Source: Enterococcus sp. BWB1-3 (GTDB lineage Bacteria > Bacillota > Bacilli > Lactobacillales > Enterococcaceae). From it: a stretch of DNA of 64,000 nucleotides. The DNA lies in NCBI RefSeq assembly GCF_016745275.1, contig NZ_JADOEP010000005.1, positions 132,291 through 196,290 on the forward strand, given 5' to 3'. The notes below the pieces were generated by a model. It had not been told where the DNA came from. It ran no database searches and worked only from the letters and a program-made list of their open reading frames with translations. The translations under genes were made by a program, and so were the position numbers. Positions 24,617 to 34,116 of this stretch are shown in pieces; positions within the stretch are counted from its first letter, which is position 1; each line of letters starts with the position of its first letter.

Positions 24617-25585
24617 ATGCCTTATCCAATAATTGGTGATAACGAATTAATTTCAACAGACGATGGTGGATATAAATTTTTACTGAACGGAGAAACAAAT
24701 TACAATTCTCGTGCTTTGACGCTAGGCAAAATTGTTGAGCCTACTGACGAAAGTGGACTAGTTAAATTGAAAGGTCGCGGAGATATTGAAGCGTATTCTG
24801 TATTGAGTAACCAATATATTCCGCTAACAACTCGTGATGATGTAACGGGATTACTGGACTTACACGGATATGCTACACGTGAGTATACAGACGGTTTAAG
24901 CTACAAACTTTCTGGCGGACTTGTATTGTCCAGCGCTTCTCATTACCGCAGAGCGATCAACAAAAAATTTGACCAGCAGGCGATTTTTGGTATCGACGAA
25001 GACCCAGTTTTTAACTTGCAGGGTACTTTACGAGATCCGAATTCAGTATTTGCACGTTCTGTAAAAAATACTAATACAGGGACCACCGATCAATTAGGAG
25101 CCATTATGGAACTAGTCGACGAAATTTCTGATGCAGGGGGTCAACCAACTGTTATGCTTCAAAGTTTGAGAATGTTCGAGTTCAATAACTTTACTACGTT
25201 GATTCCGGGCGAAGTTTGGTCTCATGCCATGAGTGATGCTTTATTTGTAAAAATGCCTGGCATGAGGGATCTGGCAAGAATGACAGGTTTCACGCCTGCT
25301 GCCGGAGAACAACCTTTTATCGTGTTTGATCGTAGTCGCTTGTTTGTTTCAAGATTGGGCGATGTCGAGTTACAAGTTTCTAATTCTGCATACGATGCTC
25401 ATGAAGGTTTTACAGGAAATACAGGACCTGGTGCCTACAACAGTCCGGCAAATTCTACAGGCGTTTCTTACTGGACCAATGACAAAATCGGGGCGCGTGC
25501 GATTGCTTACATGGACTATGCGTTTATTGATAACGGTAGCGAGTTAGCCTTTACTAACTTATCCGATTTTACTCCAGCGCCCTAA
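24617..25585 (+). CDS. Major capsid protein
   Basis: A 322-aa protein preceded by AAAGAGGG. Position after the scaffold and size support the major capsid call. The N-arm, a region like VLSSASHYRRAINKKFD and the C-terminal IGARAIAYMDYAFIDNGS are compatible with an HK97-fold shell protein. Sequence identity to a named family is not certain. It follows the structured leader and may be the most strongly expressed phage gene. Confidence 0.82.
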   Translation: MPYPIIGDNELISTDDGGYKFLLNGETNYNSRALTLGKIVEPTDESGLVKLKGRGDIEAYSVLSNQYIPLTTRDDVTGLLDLHGYATREYTDGLSYKLSGGLVLSSASHYRRAINKKFDQQAIFGIDEDPVFNLQGTLRDPNSVFARSVKNTNTGTTDQLGAIMELVDEISDAGGQPTVMLQSLRMFEFNNFTTLIPGEVWSHAMSDALFVKMPGMRDLARMTGFTPAAGEQPFIVFDRSRLFVSRLGDVELQVSNSAYDAHEGFTGNTGPGAYNSPANSTGVSYWTNDKIGARAIAYMDYAFIDNGSELAFTNLSDFTPAP

Positions 25586-25649
25586 CGGTGCTCGTTTTGA
25601 TGAAACGAGTTACGACGTTGATAAATTTAATTGAAAGGACTAAAACGAC

Positions 25650-26345
25650 ATGGTATTAAAAACAACCGCTTTAGATATTACAGGAATCTTACCAAATGAT
25701 TCGGCGTTCTTTTTCCGGATCTATTCTATGAGAAACGCTATGCCAGCTTATCGCTTGGAAATGGTAAGCGACTTTGGCTATAGCTACGAAAAAGGAACAA
25801 ACAGTACGACGACACGAACAACCAGGGGCGTTCGCAGCGTAACAACACGAAACGGAGACGACACGAAAGAGCTAACCTTCACGACGTCCGAAACCGTTTC
25901 GGTTGAAGCACATGAATTACTTGAGTGGGCTTTTAGAAACAATGAGCTAGTGGAGATCTGGGAAGTTACGCCAACAGTGACCAGCGACGGCCTGACAATC
26001 CTTGATAACAACGGCACACCGGTACCAGCCGGCTGGATGCCTGACAAGTATTTTGTTGGATCAATCACTAGTGATAGCTATAGCAATAATGCTGGTGATG
26101 ACTCCAGGACACATGAATGGGGAATAGCTTTAGAAGCAATGCATGATAAATCGTGGGTCGAGCCAATCGAGTGGATTATTTCTGACACAGAAACATATCC
26201 GAACGCTTCGCTTAAACCGTATACAGACACTGACAATCCAACAAATACAGTTAGAGATCAGAATGTGGGCGAAGAGGCAGAGCCGAGTAATGACGATACG
26301 CAGTATGCCTATCCTCTGGATACGACGCCTCCAGAGCCAGAATAA
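25650..26345 (+). CDS. Probable major tail (tube) protein
   Basis: A 231-aa protein, beta-rich and Thr-rich, with a Pro/Glu/Asp-rich C-terminus (about 195-231). The pattern (KELTFTTSETVSVEAHELLEWAF, DKYFVGSITSDSYSNN) is like phage tail-tube proteins, and no other gene in the tail region fits that role. It sits directly behind the capsid gene, away from the other tail genes. An alternative is a capsid decoration protein. RBS GAAAGGAC. Confidence 0.6.
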   Translation: MVLKTTALDITGILPNDSAFFFRIYSMRNAMPAYRLEMVSDFGYSYEKGTNSTTTRTTRGVRSVTTRNGDDTKELTFTTSETVSVEAHELLEWAFRNNELVEIWEVTPTVTSDGLTILDNNGTPVPAGWMPDKYFVGSITSDSYSNNAGDDSRTHEWGIALEAMHDKSWVEPIEWIISDTETYPNASLKPYTDTDNPTNTVRDQNVGEEAEPSNDDTQYAYPLDTTPPEPE

Positions 26346-26350
26346 AACTT

Positions 26351-26384
26351 TTTTAGGGGTGTGGCGATCTGCTTACCCCTAAAA
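26351..26384 (+). terminator. Hairpin (attenuator or terminator) behind the tail-tube gene
   Basis: A perfect ten-pair stem, TTTTAGGGGT against ACCCCTAAAA, followed by TTTATT. The weak T-run suggests partial termination, which would lower expression of the fibre gene relative to capsid and tube. Confidence 0.65.
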
Positions 26385-26406
26385 TTTATTGAAAGGAGAA
26401 TACCAC

Positions 26407-27843
26407 ATGGCTACACCAAGTAAAACACGTTCACAGATTTTGAACGGCTGGGGCACTGCTGATAGTGGGCCGATCAATCCGCAGGAAACTATTTTTTCTG
26501 CTAATATCAGGGCTTTAATTGAGTCTACTAAATGGGTTGACGAAGGCATAGATTCCATTTCCACAAATGCTGAGAATGACATTTTAACTGTCACTTATTC
26601 GAATGGTTCGATTCAAACAATCGCCTTATCTAAATACGTTGAAACAGTGACTATTGATGATGGTGTATTGACGTTTAGGGATGTGAGCGGCAACGTGTTA
26701 GCACAATCGCCTAAGTTCGCCACGGCTTCGCAATTGGAAGCAGAGGCAGCAATTAGAGAGAGCGCTGATGAAACGCTGCAATCCAATTTGGATTCTGAAG
26801 CTTTGACAAGGCAGAACATTGATACTCAGCTGCAAACAAATATTGATATTGAGAAAAATGCACGTATTGACCAGGACACAGCAATACGAACAGATTTGTC
26901 TAAAGAAGTAGCGGACCGTGAAGCGGCTGACGATATTCTACAAGCAAACATTTTGAGAGAAGAAACAGAGCGCGAAGCCGCCGATAATGATCTCCATTCA
27001 GAATTAAATGAAGAAAAATTAGCACGGCAAAACGGCGATAACGCAGAAGCGGCAAGTAGATCTCAGGCAGATGTCATTCTCCAGACGAATATTGATTCAG
27101 AAGAATCAGAGCGTATCTCAGAAGATGCTGCCATTCGTTTAGATTTAGCTGCAGAAGAGACTGCTCGAACAGCTGGTGACGATAACTTGCAGAATCAAAT
27201 TGATACATTCCAGACCGATTTAGATGCAGAGGAAGCGGCGAGAATCGCGGGAGATGCAGCCCTTCAATCCGAATTAGAACGAGTTGAAGCGGATTTGACT
27301 ACTGAAACGAGCGATAGGGTTGCGGGTGATGAAACGCTTCAAAACGGTATTGATACTATCAACAGCACGCTATCCTCATACAGCGATCGCTTAGACAAGA
27401 TCGAGGCGAAAACTCAAGCGATTGTGTTCAGCTTTGACGAAACTGAAGACTATAGTGTCGACTTCGATGAAGTCTCTTTCATTCTAAAACCTAACGGCGG
27501 CGCGATCGGCGGTAATCCTACGTGGGAAATGTTCGTTAGAAACGATACCGAAGAAAATTTAGGGGTGGGGTTCGCTGGATATTATGAATATAGCAGCGCC
27601 GGTGCTCAAAGAAAATCTGTATATGAAGTGCTTGCAAGTGGAGCTGAAACTGTCAGCTTTGATGCTGATAACGCTGGTCTGGGCTACGGTACAGCAAACT
27701 CGCTAGGAACAATCAATTTCAATGTATCCACGTCTTTAGGCAGTGTTTTCAGGGTATTAGTCACTTGTCCATCATTTTTAACCTCCGGAGATAAGAACGT
27801 AACTTTTACTGTGCAAAGAATTAGTGATGTGATTGTCTCATGA
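26407..27843 (+). CDS. Tail fibre / receptor-binding protein with long coiled coil
   Basis: A 478-aa protein; start at ATG 26407 behind GAAAGGAG. After a globular N-terminus (about 1-110), about 240 residues form repeating heptad-like units (EREAADN, EESERIS, AEETARTAGDDNLQ, EEAARIAGDAALQ), a trimeric coiled-coil shaft. The last 120 residues are a beta-rich tip (FSFDETEDYSVDFDEVSF). This is the likely host-binding module. It lies before the connector genes rather than after the tail genes, which is unusual. Confidence 0.75.
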   Translation: MATPSKTRSQILNGWGTADSGPINPQETIFSANIRALIESTKWVDEGIDSISTNAENDILTVTYSNGSIQTIALSKYVETVTIDDGVLTFRDVSGNVLAQSPKFATASQLEAEAAIRESADETLQSNLDSEALTRQNIDTQLQTNIDIEKNARIDQDTAIRTDLSKEVADREAADDILQANILREETEREAADNDLHSELNEEKLARQNGDNAEAASRSQADVILQTNIDSEESERISEDAAIRLDLAAEETARTAGDDNLQNQIDTFQTDLDAEEAARIAGDAALQSELERVEADLTTETSDRVAGDETLQNGIDTINSTLSSYSDRLDKIEAKTQAIVFSFDETEDYSVDFDEVSFILKPNGGAIGGNPTWEMFVRNDTEENLGVGFAGYYEYSSAGAQRKSVYEVLASGAETVSFDADNAGLGYGTANSLGTINFNVSTSLGSVFRVLVTCPSFLTSGDKNVTFTVQRISDVIVS

Positions 27844-28229
27844 GCGAACAAATTCTCGTGACTATTATCACTGTCGCCGGAACAGTTCTTGTTGCTTTCG
27901 TCACAGCTGTGCAGTCTGGCAATAAAAAAATATTGGACAGGCTAGGGGCTTTTGATGAACAGCTGGAGGGTATTGATGCTAGAGTCGAAAACGTTACTGA
28001 CGATTTAAAAGAAATAAAAAGAAGCAATCTGCAAGCTACAATTTTTCGCTTGATTGAAAAAGCCCATCAGGATAAAAAAATTAGTGATAACGATTTGAGT
28101 GAATTATTCAAAGCCTATGACGAATACAAGGGCCATGGTTGGAACTCACATACAACTGTGAGGGTTCGGAAGTTTGAAGAAGATTTGAGTAAAGGAGTGA
28201 TAAGTCTTGATGAAAAACGTATCAAATGA
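27840..28229 (+). CDS. Small membrane protein, XhlA/BhlA-like
   Basis: A 129-aa protein with one N-terminal hydrophobic segment (about 6-25), then a coiled coil (DEQLEGIDARVENVTDDLKE), then a basic helical C-terminus. It overlaps the fibre gene by four bases and precedes a holin-like gene. The layout (TM then coiled coil) is like XhlA/BhlA-type lysis accessory proteins. The assignment rests on topology and context only. Confidence 0.6.
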   Translation: MSEQILVTIITVAGTVLVAFVTAVQSGNKKILDRLGAFDEQLEGIDARVENVTDDLKEIKRSNLQATIFRLIEKAHQDKKISDNDLSELFKAYDEYKGHGWNSHTTVRVRKFEEDLSKGVISLDEKRIK

Positions 28230-28428
28230 ACGCTTATTGTCATTAGTGACGGGGACTTTATCGGCAGGTGTGATTTTATACATTAGTTTAGCCGGTGTAT
28301 TCAATTGGCCATACGCTGAAGAAGTCCAGAAGGTTGGCGGGATCGTTGCTATCTTCGTCAATTCAATGTTTGCCGTTTGGACTGGTGTAAAGGTAGGTGG
28401 CGACCATGGACGAGATCCAAGCGATTAA
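28210..28428 (+). CDS. Holin-like protein
   Basis: A 72-aa protein with two hydrophobic segments (about 9-28 and 38-60) and a charged C-terminus (GGDHGRDPSD), consistent with a class II holin that permeabilises the membrane to release the endolysin. Start is ATG 28210 or the TTG just before it, behind AAGGAGTG. The endolysin gene itself lies 10 kb downstream. Confidence 0.7.
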   Translation: MKNVSNERLLSLVTGTLSAGVILYISLAGVFNWPYAEEVQKVGGIVAIFVNSMFAVWTGVKVGGDHGRDPSD

Positions 28429-28870
28429 TTATGCAGAGGTTCGTGCTGAACTTCTGACATTGACCGGGGTTTCTGATGAAGAGGGTGCCGATGATCAACT
28501 GGAACAAGCTTACAAGCTGGCCAGCGGGTACCTGTATTCATTAATAGCCGGTGAAGAAGTTGACACCGTGAAATTTGAGGCTTTAGGCCGTATCGCACTG
28601 ATTGAGAGTGCTGTGTATCGTTTCAATCGTTTAAGTGAAGAGGGAATGAGTTCCCGGACACAAGACGGTGAAAGTATCACCTGGGAAGCTGACCCATTGA
28701 GTAAATGGGAGGGCAAAATAAAAGACACAATCAAAAACAAGGTTATGCACTGGAAGCTGATTATGGCCAGCACACGGGATGACACAAACACAAGAATGGA
28801 TCTAGGTTATCGTGTCCCTTTGTTGGCCAATGGCACCTGGTATTATACGAACATTCTTGGTGGTGGTTAA
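28406..28870 (+). CDS. Head-tail connector protein (gp6/gp15-like)
   Basis: A 154-aa, mostly helical protein of the connector type that docks under the portal. Start at ATG 28406 behind AGGTAGGTGG. Segments EALGRIALIESAVYRFNRLSEEGMSS fit the family helices. It overlaps the holin gene by 23 bases and begins the connector-tail gene series. Confidence 0.7.
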   Translation: MDEIQAINYAEVRAELLTLTGVSDEEGADDQLEQAYKLASGYLYSLIAGEEVDTVKFEALGRIALIESAVYRFNRLSEEGMSSRTQDGESITWEADPLSKWEGKIKDTIKNKVMHWKLIMASTRDDTNTRMDLGYRVPLLANGTWYYTNILGGG

Positions 28871-28871
28871 T

Positions 28872-29213
28872 GTGGTTTATAATCAAACAATTTTTTATGA
28901 ATCAGAGAAAACAACCTATGATCCGGCCACAGGCAATCATGGACCTAAAAAATATGATGTTCCTTATCTTCATGTTGATATCCGCTGGAGATCAACCGGA
29001 GGGCTGGACGGATCCGGAACAGAATTTGAATACCGGGAATTTATCAGTGTGAAGTCGCAGCGGCCGATCCCTTTTAAGATGATGAAATGGGGCGATACTA
29101 TTTTCAAACCAATCAAAGGATCTTATAAAAAAGTGGAGCGTGGCCGGGGCAGAAAATGGCATTCGTGCCAGTTCATGGAGGTAAAACATGGCTCAACGGA
29201 ATTGGGAACATAA
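28872..29213 (+). CDS. Head closure protein (gp16-like)
   Basis: A 113-aa beta-rich protein with apparent GTG start at 28872, one base past the previous stop. Its size, position and pattern (VDIRWRSTGG, REFISVKSQRPIPF, FKPIKGSYKKVE) suit a head-closure/adaptor ring protein. Family assignment is by context. Confidence 0.6.
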   Translation: MVYNQTIFYESEKTTYDPATGNHGPKKYDVPYLHVDIRWRSTGGLDGSGTEFEYREFISVKSQRPIPFKMMKWGDTIFKPIKGSYKKVERGRGRKWHSCQFMEVKHGSTELGT

Positions 29214-29553
29214 CCCGTTATTTTTCTACAATGCAATTCGTGCAGCTGTTGAAAGCAGTGGATTATCCATTGCTGAATCTCCTGAAACTTACGAAGGTGA
29301 GTTGCCCTATGCCTGGATAGATCAAATAAATTTTGACCGAACCCAGGTTGCTGTGCGTAGCAGCCGACAAGGTGACGTTTACGACTATTCAGCTGTGGTT
29401 CATGTGTTTTTCCCTTGGGACAAGCAAGGCGACATGCTGCAGGCTGTATGGGCGATTGATGGAGCTGTTCAGCAGTCAATCAGATGTGATTTAAATTATC
29501 GAATTATCAGAGAACAGGATGGCACCATTCATTGCCTGTTAAATATCAAATAA
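29188..29553 (+). CDS. Tail completion / tail terminator protein
   Basis: A 121-aa protein starting at ATG 29188 behind ATGGAGG, overlapping the previous gene by 26 bases. The layout (N-terminal helix, then beta strands such as DQINFDRTQVAVRSS and YSAVVHVFFPW) and its place before the tail chaperone genes fit a tail-terminator (gp17/U-like) protein. Confidence 0.6.
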   Translation: MAQRNWEHNPLFFYNAIRAAVESSGLSIAESPETYEGELPYAWIDQINFDRTQVAVRSSRQGDVYDYSAVVHVFFPWDKQGDMLQAVWAIDGAVQQSIRCDLNYRIIREQDGTIHCLLNIK

Positions 29554-29569
29554 TAGAGGAGAATGACAA

Positions 29570-29935
29570 ATGGCATTTACAAAAGAAATCAAAGGTAAAA
29601 CAGTAATCTTCGCAAAGAGCGCAAAGTTCTTCAATGTGCTAAATAAAATTTTTACGTTATCAGTAGAGCGTGACATGGATGGACAGAAAATGGCGATGCA
29701 AATGCCGGGGGCTGATATGGCCATTGAGCAGTTTAAAGGATTGTTTGAAGCGGATAAAGAGGTAGAACGAGAAACACTTGAGTATCACTTGGGCATGGTT
29801 GGCTATGCCTTGCAATTTAAGATGGACCGAGACGAGTTTTTTGACTGGTTGGCCAATCTGGATAATTCCGATCTAGTTGAATTCGCCAAAAAGGTAAAAG
29901 AAGAACTAGACACAAAAAAGTTGATCAGTCTGTAA
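29570..29935 (+). CDS. Tail assembly chaperone (gpG-like)
   Basis: A 121-aa protein, helical, behind AGAGGAG. With the next frame it forms the conserved G/GT pair that coats the tape measure before tube assembly. Near its end is the heptamer A-AAA-AAG (29914-29920), from which a -1 shift leads into the downstream frame. Confidence 0.8.
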   Translation: MAFTKEIKGKTVIFAKSAKFFNVLNKIFTLSVERDMDGQKMAMQMPGADMAIEQFKGLFEADKEVERETLEYHLGMVGYALQFKMDRDEFFDWLANLDNSDLVEFAKKVKEELDTKKLISL

Positions 29936-30417
29936 GGAAAACTGACGAGGTACGATTGTTCATTAATTCAATCGTGCCTGTTTTTCTAGGCGATTGTTTG
30001 TTGGATGACGAGGACGAGGTGGCTGAGTATCTGAGCGTCGTCACAGGGTACAGCTATGAAGAAATCATAAACGCTGACGAATTATTTATAAAACGTCTTA
30101 ACGCTCGACTGTTGACCTTGAATTTTAAAGAGCGGATTCATGTGGCCACACAGTCGCTTTTAACGGCAATAGCTGACAAGAAGAGAGCCGGAAAAAAATC
30201 AAAGCCTTTTTCAGTCGAAGAATTACTAGAATTCCAAGGAATCAATCGAACAGACTTTGTAGCAACTAAAAAACTTTATGAACAGCTAACCACAGATGTT
30301 ACTGAGGAAAAGCAGTTGAAGCAACAAAAAATAAAGAAAACAGAAAAAAAGAATACTGTGAAAGCTTCGTTGAGAGAGAGGTTGGTGAAGTGGCGTGGAC
30401 TGGATAAGCGCATTTAA
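29570..30417 (+). CDS. Tail assembly chaperone frameshift product (gpGT-like)
   Basis: The fusion made when ribosomes slip -1 at 29914-29920. The second frame is open from the slip site (first residues VDQSVRKTDEVRLFI) to TAA 30417 and has no convincing start of its own. The T part adds about 165 residues, helical, with a Lys-rich tail (KKTEKKNTVKASLRERL). The total is about 280 aa, normal for GT proteins. Confidence 0.8.
29914..29920 (+). promoter_or_regulatory. Programmed -1 frameshift slippery site
   Basis: The heptamer A AAA AAG lies in frame zero of the G gene (codons ACA AAA AAG), 13 bases before its stop. It fits the X-XXY-YYZ rule, and the -1 frame is open to 30417. Confidence 0.85.
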
Positions 30418-30682
30418 TGCTGAACGTGATGCACTCTATGACAAAATAAACGACAGTTTAGAAGTGCAGTTGCGAAATTCCGTTACACTCTCTCCTGTCG
30501 ACACCGGCGAACTGCAGCGTAGTTGGAAGCTTACAAGAAATAGCAAGAACTCATGGACAGTCAAGAATACGTGTAACCATGCTATTTTCCAAGAGTTCGG
30601 CACTTACAAACAAGCTGGACGCGAGATGTGGGGATTGCGTAGCGGTCGCTGGGTCGTTGAAGTTGTAGGACGTATAAGGTAG
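30395..30682 (+). CDS. HK97 gp10-like tail protein
   Basis: A 95-aa protein starting at GTG 30395. The motif TLSPVDTGELQRSWKL and HAIFQEFGTYKQAGR match the gp10/Bacteriophage HK97-gp10 family (neck/tail completion). In most phages this gene precedes the tube gene, but here it follows the chaperone genes. It overlaps the GT frame by 23 bases. Confidence 0.75.
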   Translation: MDWISAFNAERDALYDKINDSLEVQLRNSVTLSPVDTGELQRSWKLTRNSKNSWTVKNTCNHAIFQEFGTYKQAGREMWGLRSGRWVVEVVGRIR

Positions 30683-30693
30683 GTGATAGATAA

Positions 30694-33600
30694 ATGGCTT
30701 CGCAAGGTCAATTAGAATTAGAAATAAATGCTAACGGTGGCGAACTAGATGCTATTGAACGGCAAATGCTCAAAATGATGCAGGCGGCGGCCAAAGGCAT
30801 GAATATAAAGGCGGATGGTTCGGGCGCTATGGCTGTGATAAATAAGCTTGATGGAGCCTTAACAAATATGGCCAAAACTGCAGCTAGTATTACTTTTAAA
30901 GGGCTGGCGGTTGGCGGGGCTGCAGCAGTCGGCGGGTTAATGGCTAGCGTAAAAGCCGCCGGAGAATTAGAACAACAGATAGGTGGTTCTGAAGCTGTTT
31001 TTGGAGAATTTGCTAACACAATTCAAAAACAAGGAGCGGAAGCCTACAACAAGCTTGGTTTAAGTCAAAGTGCGTATTTACAGACCGCAAACAAAATGGG
31101 GGCCTTGATGAAAGGTTCAGGAATTGAAGGGGCACAAGGTGTAGAGCTAACTACTAAGGCGATGCAAAGAGCTGCTGACGTGGCCTCTATCATGGGCGTC
31201 GATGTTGATGCGGCGATGGAATCAGTTGCCGGAGCCGCTAAAGGTAACTTTACTATGATGGATAACTTAGGGGTGGCCATTGATGATACAAAGTTAAATT
31301 ATTATGCATTAGAAAAAGGCATAGGTAAGACAACTAAAGAAATGACCCAGGCGGAAAAAGTAACTTTGGCCATGGAGATGTTTCTGGATAAATCTTCATA
31401 TGCTGCCGGAAACTATGCAAAAGAAAATGCGACACTAGCCGGTAGTTTCCAAACGTTGAAAGGTGCATTTGGTAATTTCCTAGCGACCGGCGAGGGAATA
31501 GATGCGGTAGTAGAAAGCGCCCTGAATTTTGGCGGTATCGCTATGAAAATGGCTGCTGAGTTAGCACCGAAACTTGCTAAAGGTTTAATGAAAGCTTTTG
31601 ATACGATTAAGCCCATGATTCCAGGATTACTTGCAGATGCTTTAGGAAATTTAGCCAAAGTTGCTGATAGTATTTTTGGTACAAATTTCTTTAGCTCAAT
31701 TCCTAAGAATATTGAAAAGGCAGTAAAAGAAGGGGCTAAACTTTTAGATAGTCTTTTCGGTACAGATTTTAGCAGTAAGTTTGGTGATTTCAAGTTAAAA
31801 ATGCCGGATTTTGATTCGTTGGTAAACGGAGCGAAAAAAGTCGGTTTAGCTTTTGTAGCAATGTTCGCAGTTGTCAAAGGGTTAAAATTTGCATCAGTAT
31901 TAAAAGGAATGGGAAACCCTTTGAAAAGTTTAGGCAGTCAAGCATCGTCAACAGGTAGCGCTATGACTGGTGCGTTTAAAGGAGCGTTCAATATCCAAGC
32001 GGCGGCAGGATTTGCCATCGTAATTGCTACTGTGACGGTGGCCATTATTGCATTAGCAGCTGCTAGGGATATGGTCATTCCGTTTCTTGAAGGGTTAGCG
32101 GGAGTTGTTGTGAAGTTGGCGGGAGTGTTTCCGGTGTTAGCCACAGCCCTTTCTATGCTGTCGCCTTTGGTAATCGCATTCGGTCAAGCATTCGCTATAG
32201 TTATTGCAGCAGTAGCAGATGCAGCAGCTAAGTTGATTCCAGTTTTGACTAAGGCCTTTACAACAATTGTGCCGATAATCTCGGAAGCATTAGAAACGAT
32301 TGTTCCGATTGTAGCCGAAGCCTTCGCAACAATGATGCCACATATCACAGAGTTTGCTGCAGTGGTCTTGCCCATTTTAACAGAGGCATTCAATCAGCTA
32401 GTTCAAATTATTGCAGATGCAATGGTTCAAATCAGCGCTGCTCTAGGAGATAATTTTGTTCAAATTGTTCAAATAGTATCGGATGGAGCTGTTCAATTAG
32501 TGGAAGCCTTTCAGCCGATTGGGGATAACATTCAGGCAATTATTGAAGCACTGGCACCTGTGATTGAATCACTTGGGAATAATATCCAATCCATCGTTGA
32601 GGTTATAGCACCTGTGATTTCTGAAATTATTGAATTGTTTCAGAATTTACTGGATGAAATCACTCCTATTTTAGAGGGTATCGGTGACGTGATCGAGGAA
32701 ATAGGCGATGCAATTGTGGCAGTTGTTGACAGCATTTCCAGCGGTATTTCAGGAATTTTGGATAGCATTGCGGGTATTTTTGAATCAATGGGTAATGCAG
32801 CTTTGAACGCCGGAAAAGGCATCGAAAAAATGGCGAACGGAATAAAAACCCTAGTTGATTTAAAACTGGGAGACTTGGTCGGGACATTAGCAGCAGTCGG
32901 CAATGCTTTGGGAGATTTTGCTAAACATTCGGGCGCTATGGAAAAACTAGGAAGCGGAATGAAAAAACTTGCTGATTCAATCACGACGATTCAGACTGCA
33001 GCAGCAAGTTTAGGCGTTAGCATGCTGATAGTGATGGCTTCATTTACGGGAATTGTCGGGATTGTACCTTCAATCACTTCAGCCTTAACTGAGCTGAAAA
33101 CTCAGGTAGAAACCACGGCACCGGCGTTTACTACTTTTGCAGAAACGGCCCTGGCTTCAATGGCAACGCTGGCCGGAATTTCAGTATTTACCAGTATGGC
33201 TGTCAAAGCTTTTACTGAACTATCACAAGGGATCCTGTCAAGCACAATCGGTTTTATTACCTTGATGGCTATTATGTCCTCAATAACAAGCAGCGTAACC
33301 AGTTTTAATGCTTCGTTAAGTACTTTAGGGACTACCGTTTCTCATATCATTTCGATGTTGGGCAGCTTAGTTTCTATCTTTTCAAGCACGATAAGTATTG
33401 TTGGTTCTTTGGTTAGTGCTTTATCGAATTTGATTCACTTTATCGGGATAACTAAAAATAAAATCGAGAATTTGGCTAGTGCTTTTAGAATCTCTATGAT
33501 TGCAATGGCGACTGCCACAATCACTGCTACCCAGATGATTATTGTAGCATTTAGAATAATGTCTGCTGCAGTTGTCGCAGTAGTTAGAGTGATGATAAGT

Positions 33601-34110
33601 CAGATACAAAGCCTGTTGAATAGTTTGCCAGGGATTTTTAGTTCGGCATTATCGGCAAGCGTTAGCGCGGTTAATGGATATCAGGGCGCGTTTAGAAGTG
33701 CCGGATCTAATTTAGGTGCGGCAATCGCTTCCGGAATTGCTTCTTCAGTTAATTCGATTATGTCAGTGATCGATAGAATCGCAAATCAAGCAAGCTCAAG
33801 AATTGCCTCAGCTGTGGCAGGGGCTAAAGCTCAAGCGAATGCTAGTGGTTTGGCGTATGGAACATATACTGATAGCATGCTGGTCTATGCCGGGATTGAT
33901 AATAATCTAGCGGCTTCGCCGGTAAATATTATGAGTGCCAACCAAGCGAGTAGCAGAGTGGAAACGTCCAATAATGTCAATGTGGATGTATCAGGAACCT
34001 TTGAAGCGAGCAGTCAACCGGTAATCCTTCAAGTGGATGGTCAAACACTTGCACAAACGATTTTCAAACCGCTTATAAAATTGATGAATAAAGCGAAAAC
34101 ACGGAGGTAA
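30694..34110 (+). CDS. Tape measure protein
   Basis: A 1138-aa protein setting tail length; by the usual 1.5 angstrom per residue rule the tail would be roughly 170 nm. It has an N-terminal coiled region, a conserved central tape-measure domain (KGNFTMMDNLGVAIDDTKLN about 185-205), several hydrophobic stretches (for example about 435-500) and Ser/Ala-rich repeats in the C-terminal third. Repeating segments such as VPIISEALETIVPIVAEAFA lie around 525-620. Start behind GTAGGTGAT. Confidence 0.9.
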   Translation: MASQGQLELEINANGGELDAIERQMLKMMQAAAKGMNIKADGSGAMAVINKLDGALTNMAKTAASITFKGLAVGGAAAVGGLMASVKAAGELEQQIGGSEAVFGEFANTIQKQGAEAYNKLGLSQSAYLQTANKMGALMKGSGIEGAQGVELTTKAMQRAADVASIMGVDVDAAMESVAGAAKGNFTMMDNLGVAIDDTKLNYYALEKGIGKTTKEMTQAEKVTLAMEMFLDKSSYAAGNYAKENATLAGSFQTLKGAFGNFLATGEGIDAVVESALNFGGIAMKMAAELAPKLAKGLMKAFDTIKPMIPGLLADALGNLAKVADSIFGTNFFSSIPKNIEKAVKEGAKLLDSLFGTDFSSKFGDFKLKMPDFDSLVNGAKKVGLAFVAMFAVVKGLKFASVLKGMGNPLKSLGSQASSTGSAMTGAFKGAFNIQAAAGFAIVIATVTVAIIALAAARDMVIPFLEGLAGVVVKLAGVFPVLATALSMLSPLVIAFGQAFAIVIAAVADAAAKLIPVLTKAFTTIVPIISEALETIVPIVAEAFATMMPHITEFAAVVLPILTEAFNQLVQIIADAMVQISAALGDNFVQIVQIVSDGAVQLVEAFQPIGDNIQAIIEALAPVIESLGNNIQSIVEVIAPVISEIIELFQNLLDEITPILEGIGDVIEEIGDAIVAVVDSISSGISGILDSIAGIFESMGNAALNAGKGIEKMANGIKTLVDLKLGDLVGTLAAVGNALGDFAKHSGAMEKLGSGMKKLADSITTIQTAAASLGVSMLIVMASFTGIVGIVPSITSALTELKTQVETTAPAFTTFAETALASMATLAGISVFTSMAVKAFTELSQGILSSTIGFITLMAIMSSITSSVTSFNASLSTLGTTVSHIISMLGSLVSIFSSTISIVGSLVSALSNLIHFIGITKNKIENLASAFRISMIAMATATITATQMIIVAFRIMSAAVVAVVRVMISQIQSLLNSLPGIFSSALSASVSAVNGYQGAFRSAGSNLGAAIASGIASSVNSIMSVIDRIANQASSRIASAVAGAKAQANASGLAYGTYTDSMLVYAGIDNNLAASPVNIMSANQASSRVETSNNVNVDVSGTFEASSQPVILQVDGQTLAQTIFKPLIKLMNKAKTRR

Positions 34111-34116
34111 TGAAAA

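Noticed and set aside
29956-30417. Independent gene for the second tail chaperone frame
   Set aside because: Its first start-like codon is a TTG without a ribosome site, and a canonical slippery heptamer joins it to the upstream frame.
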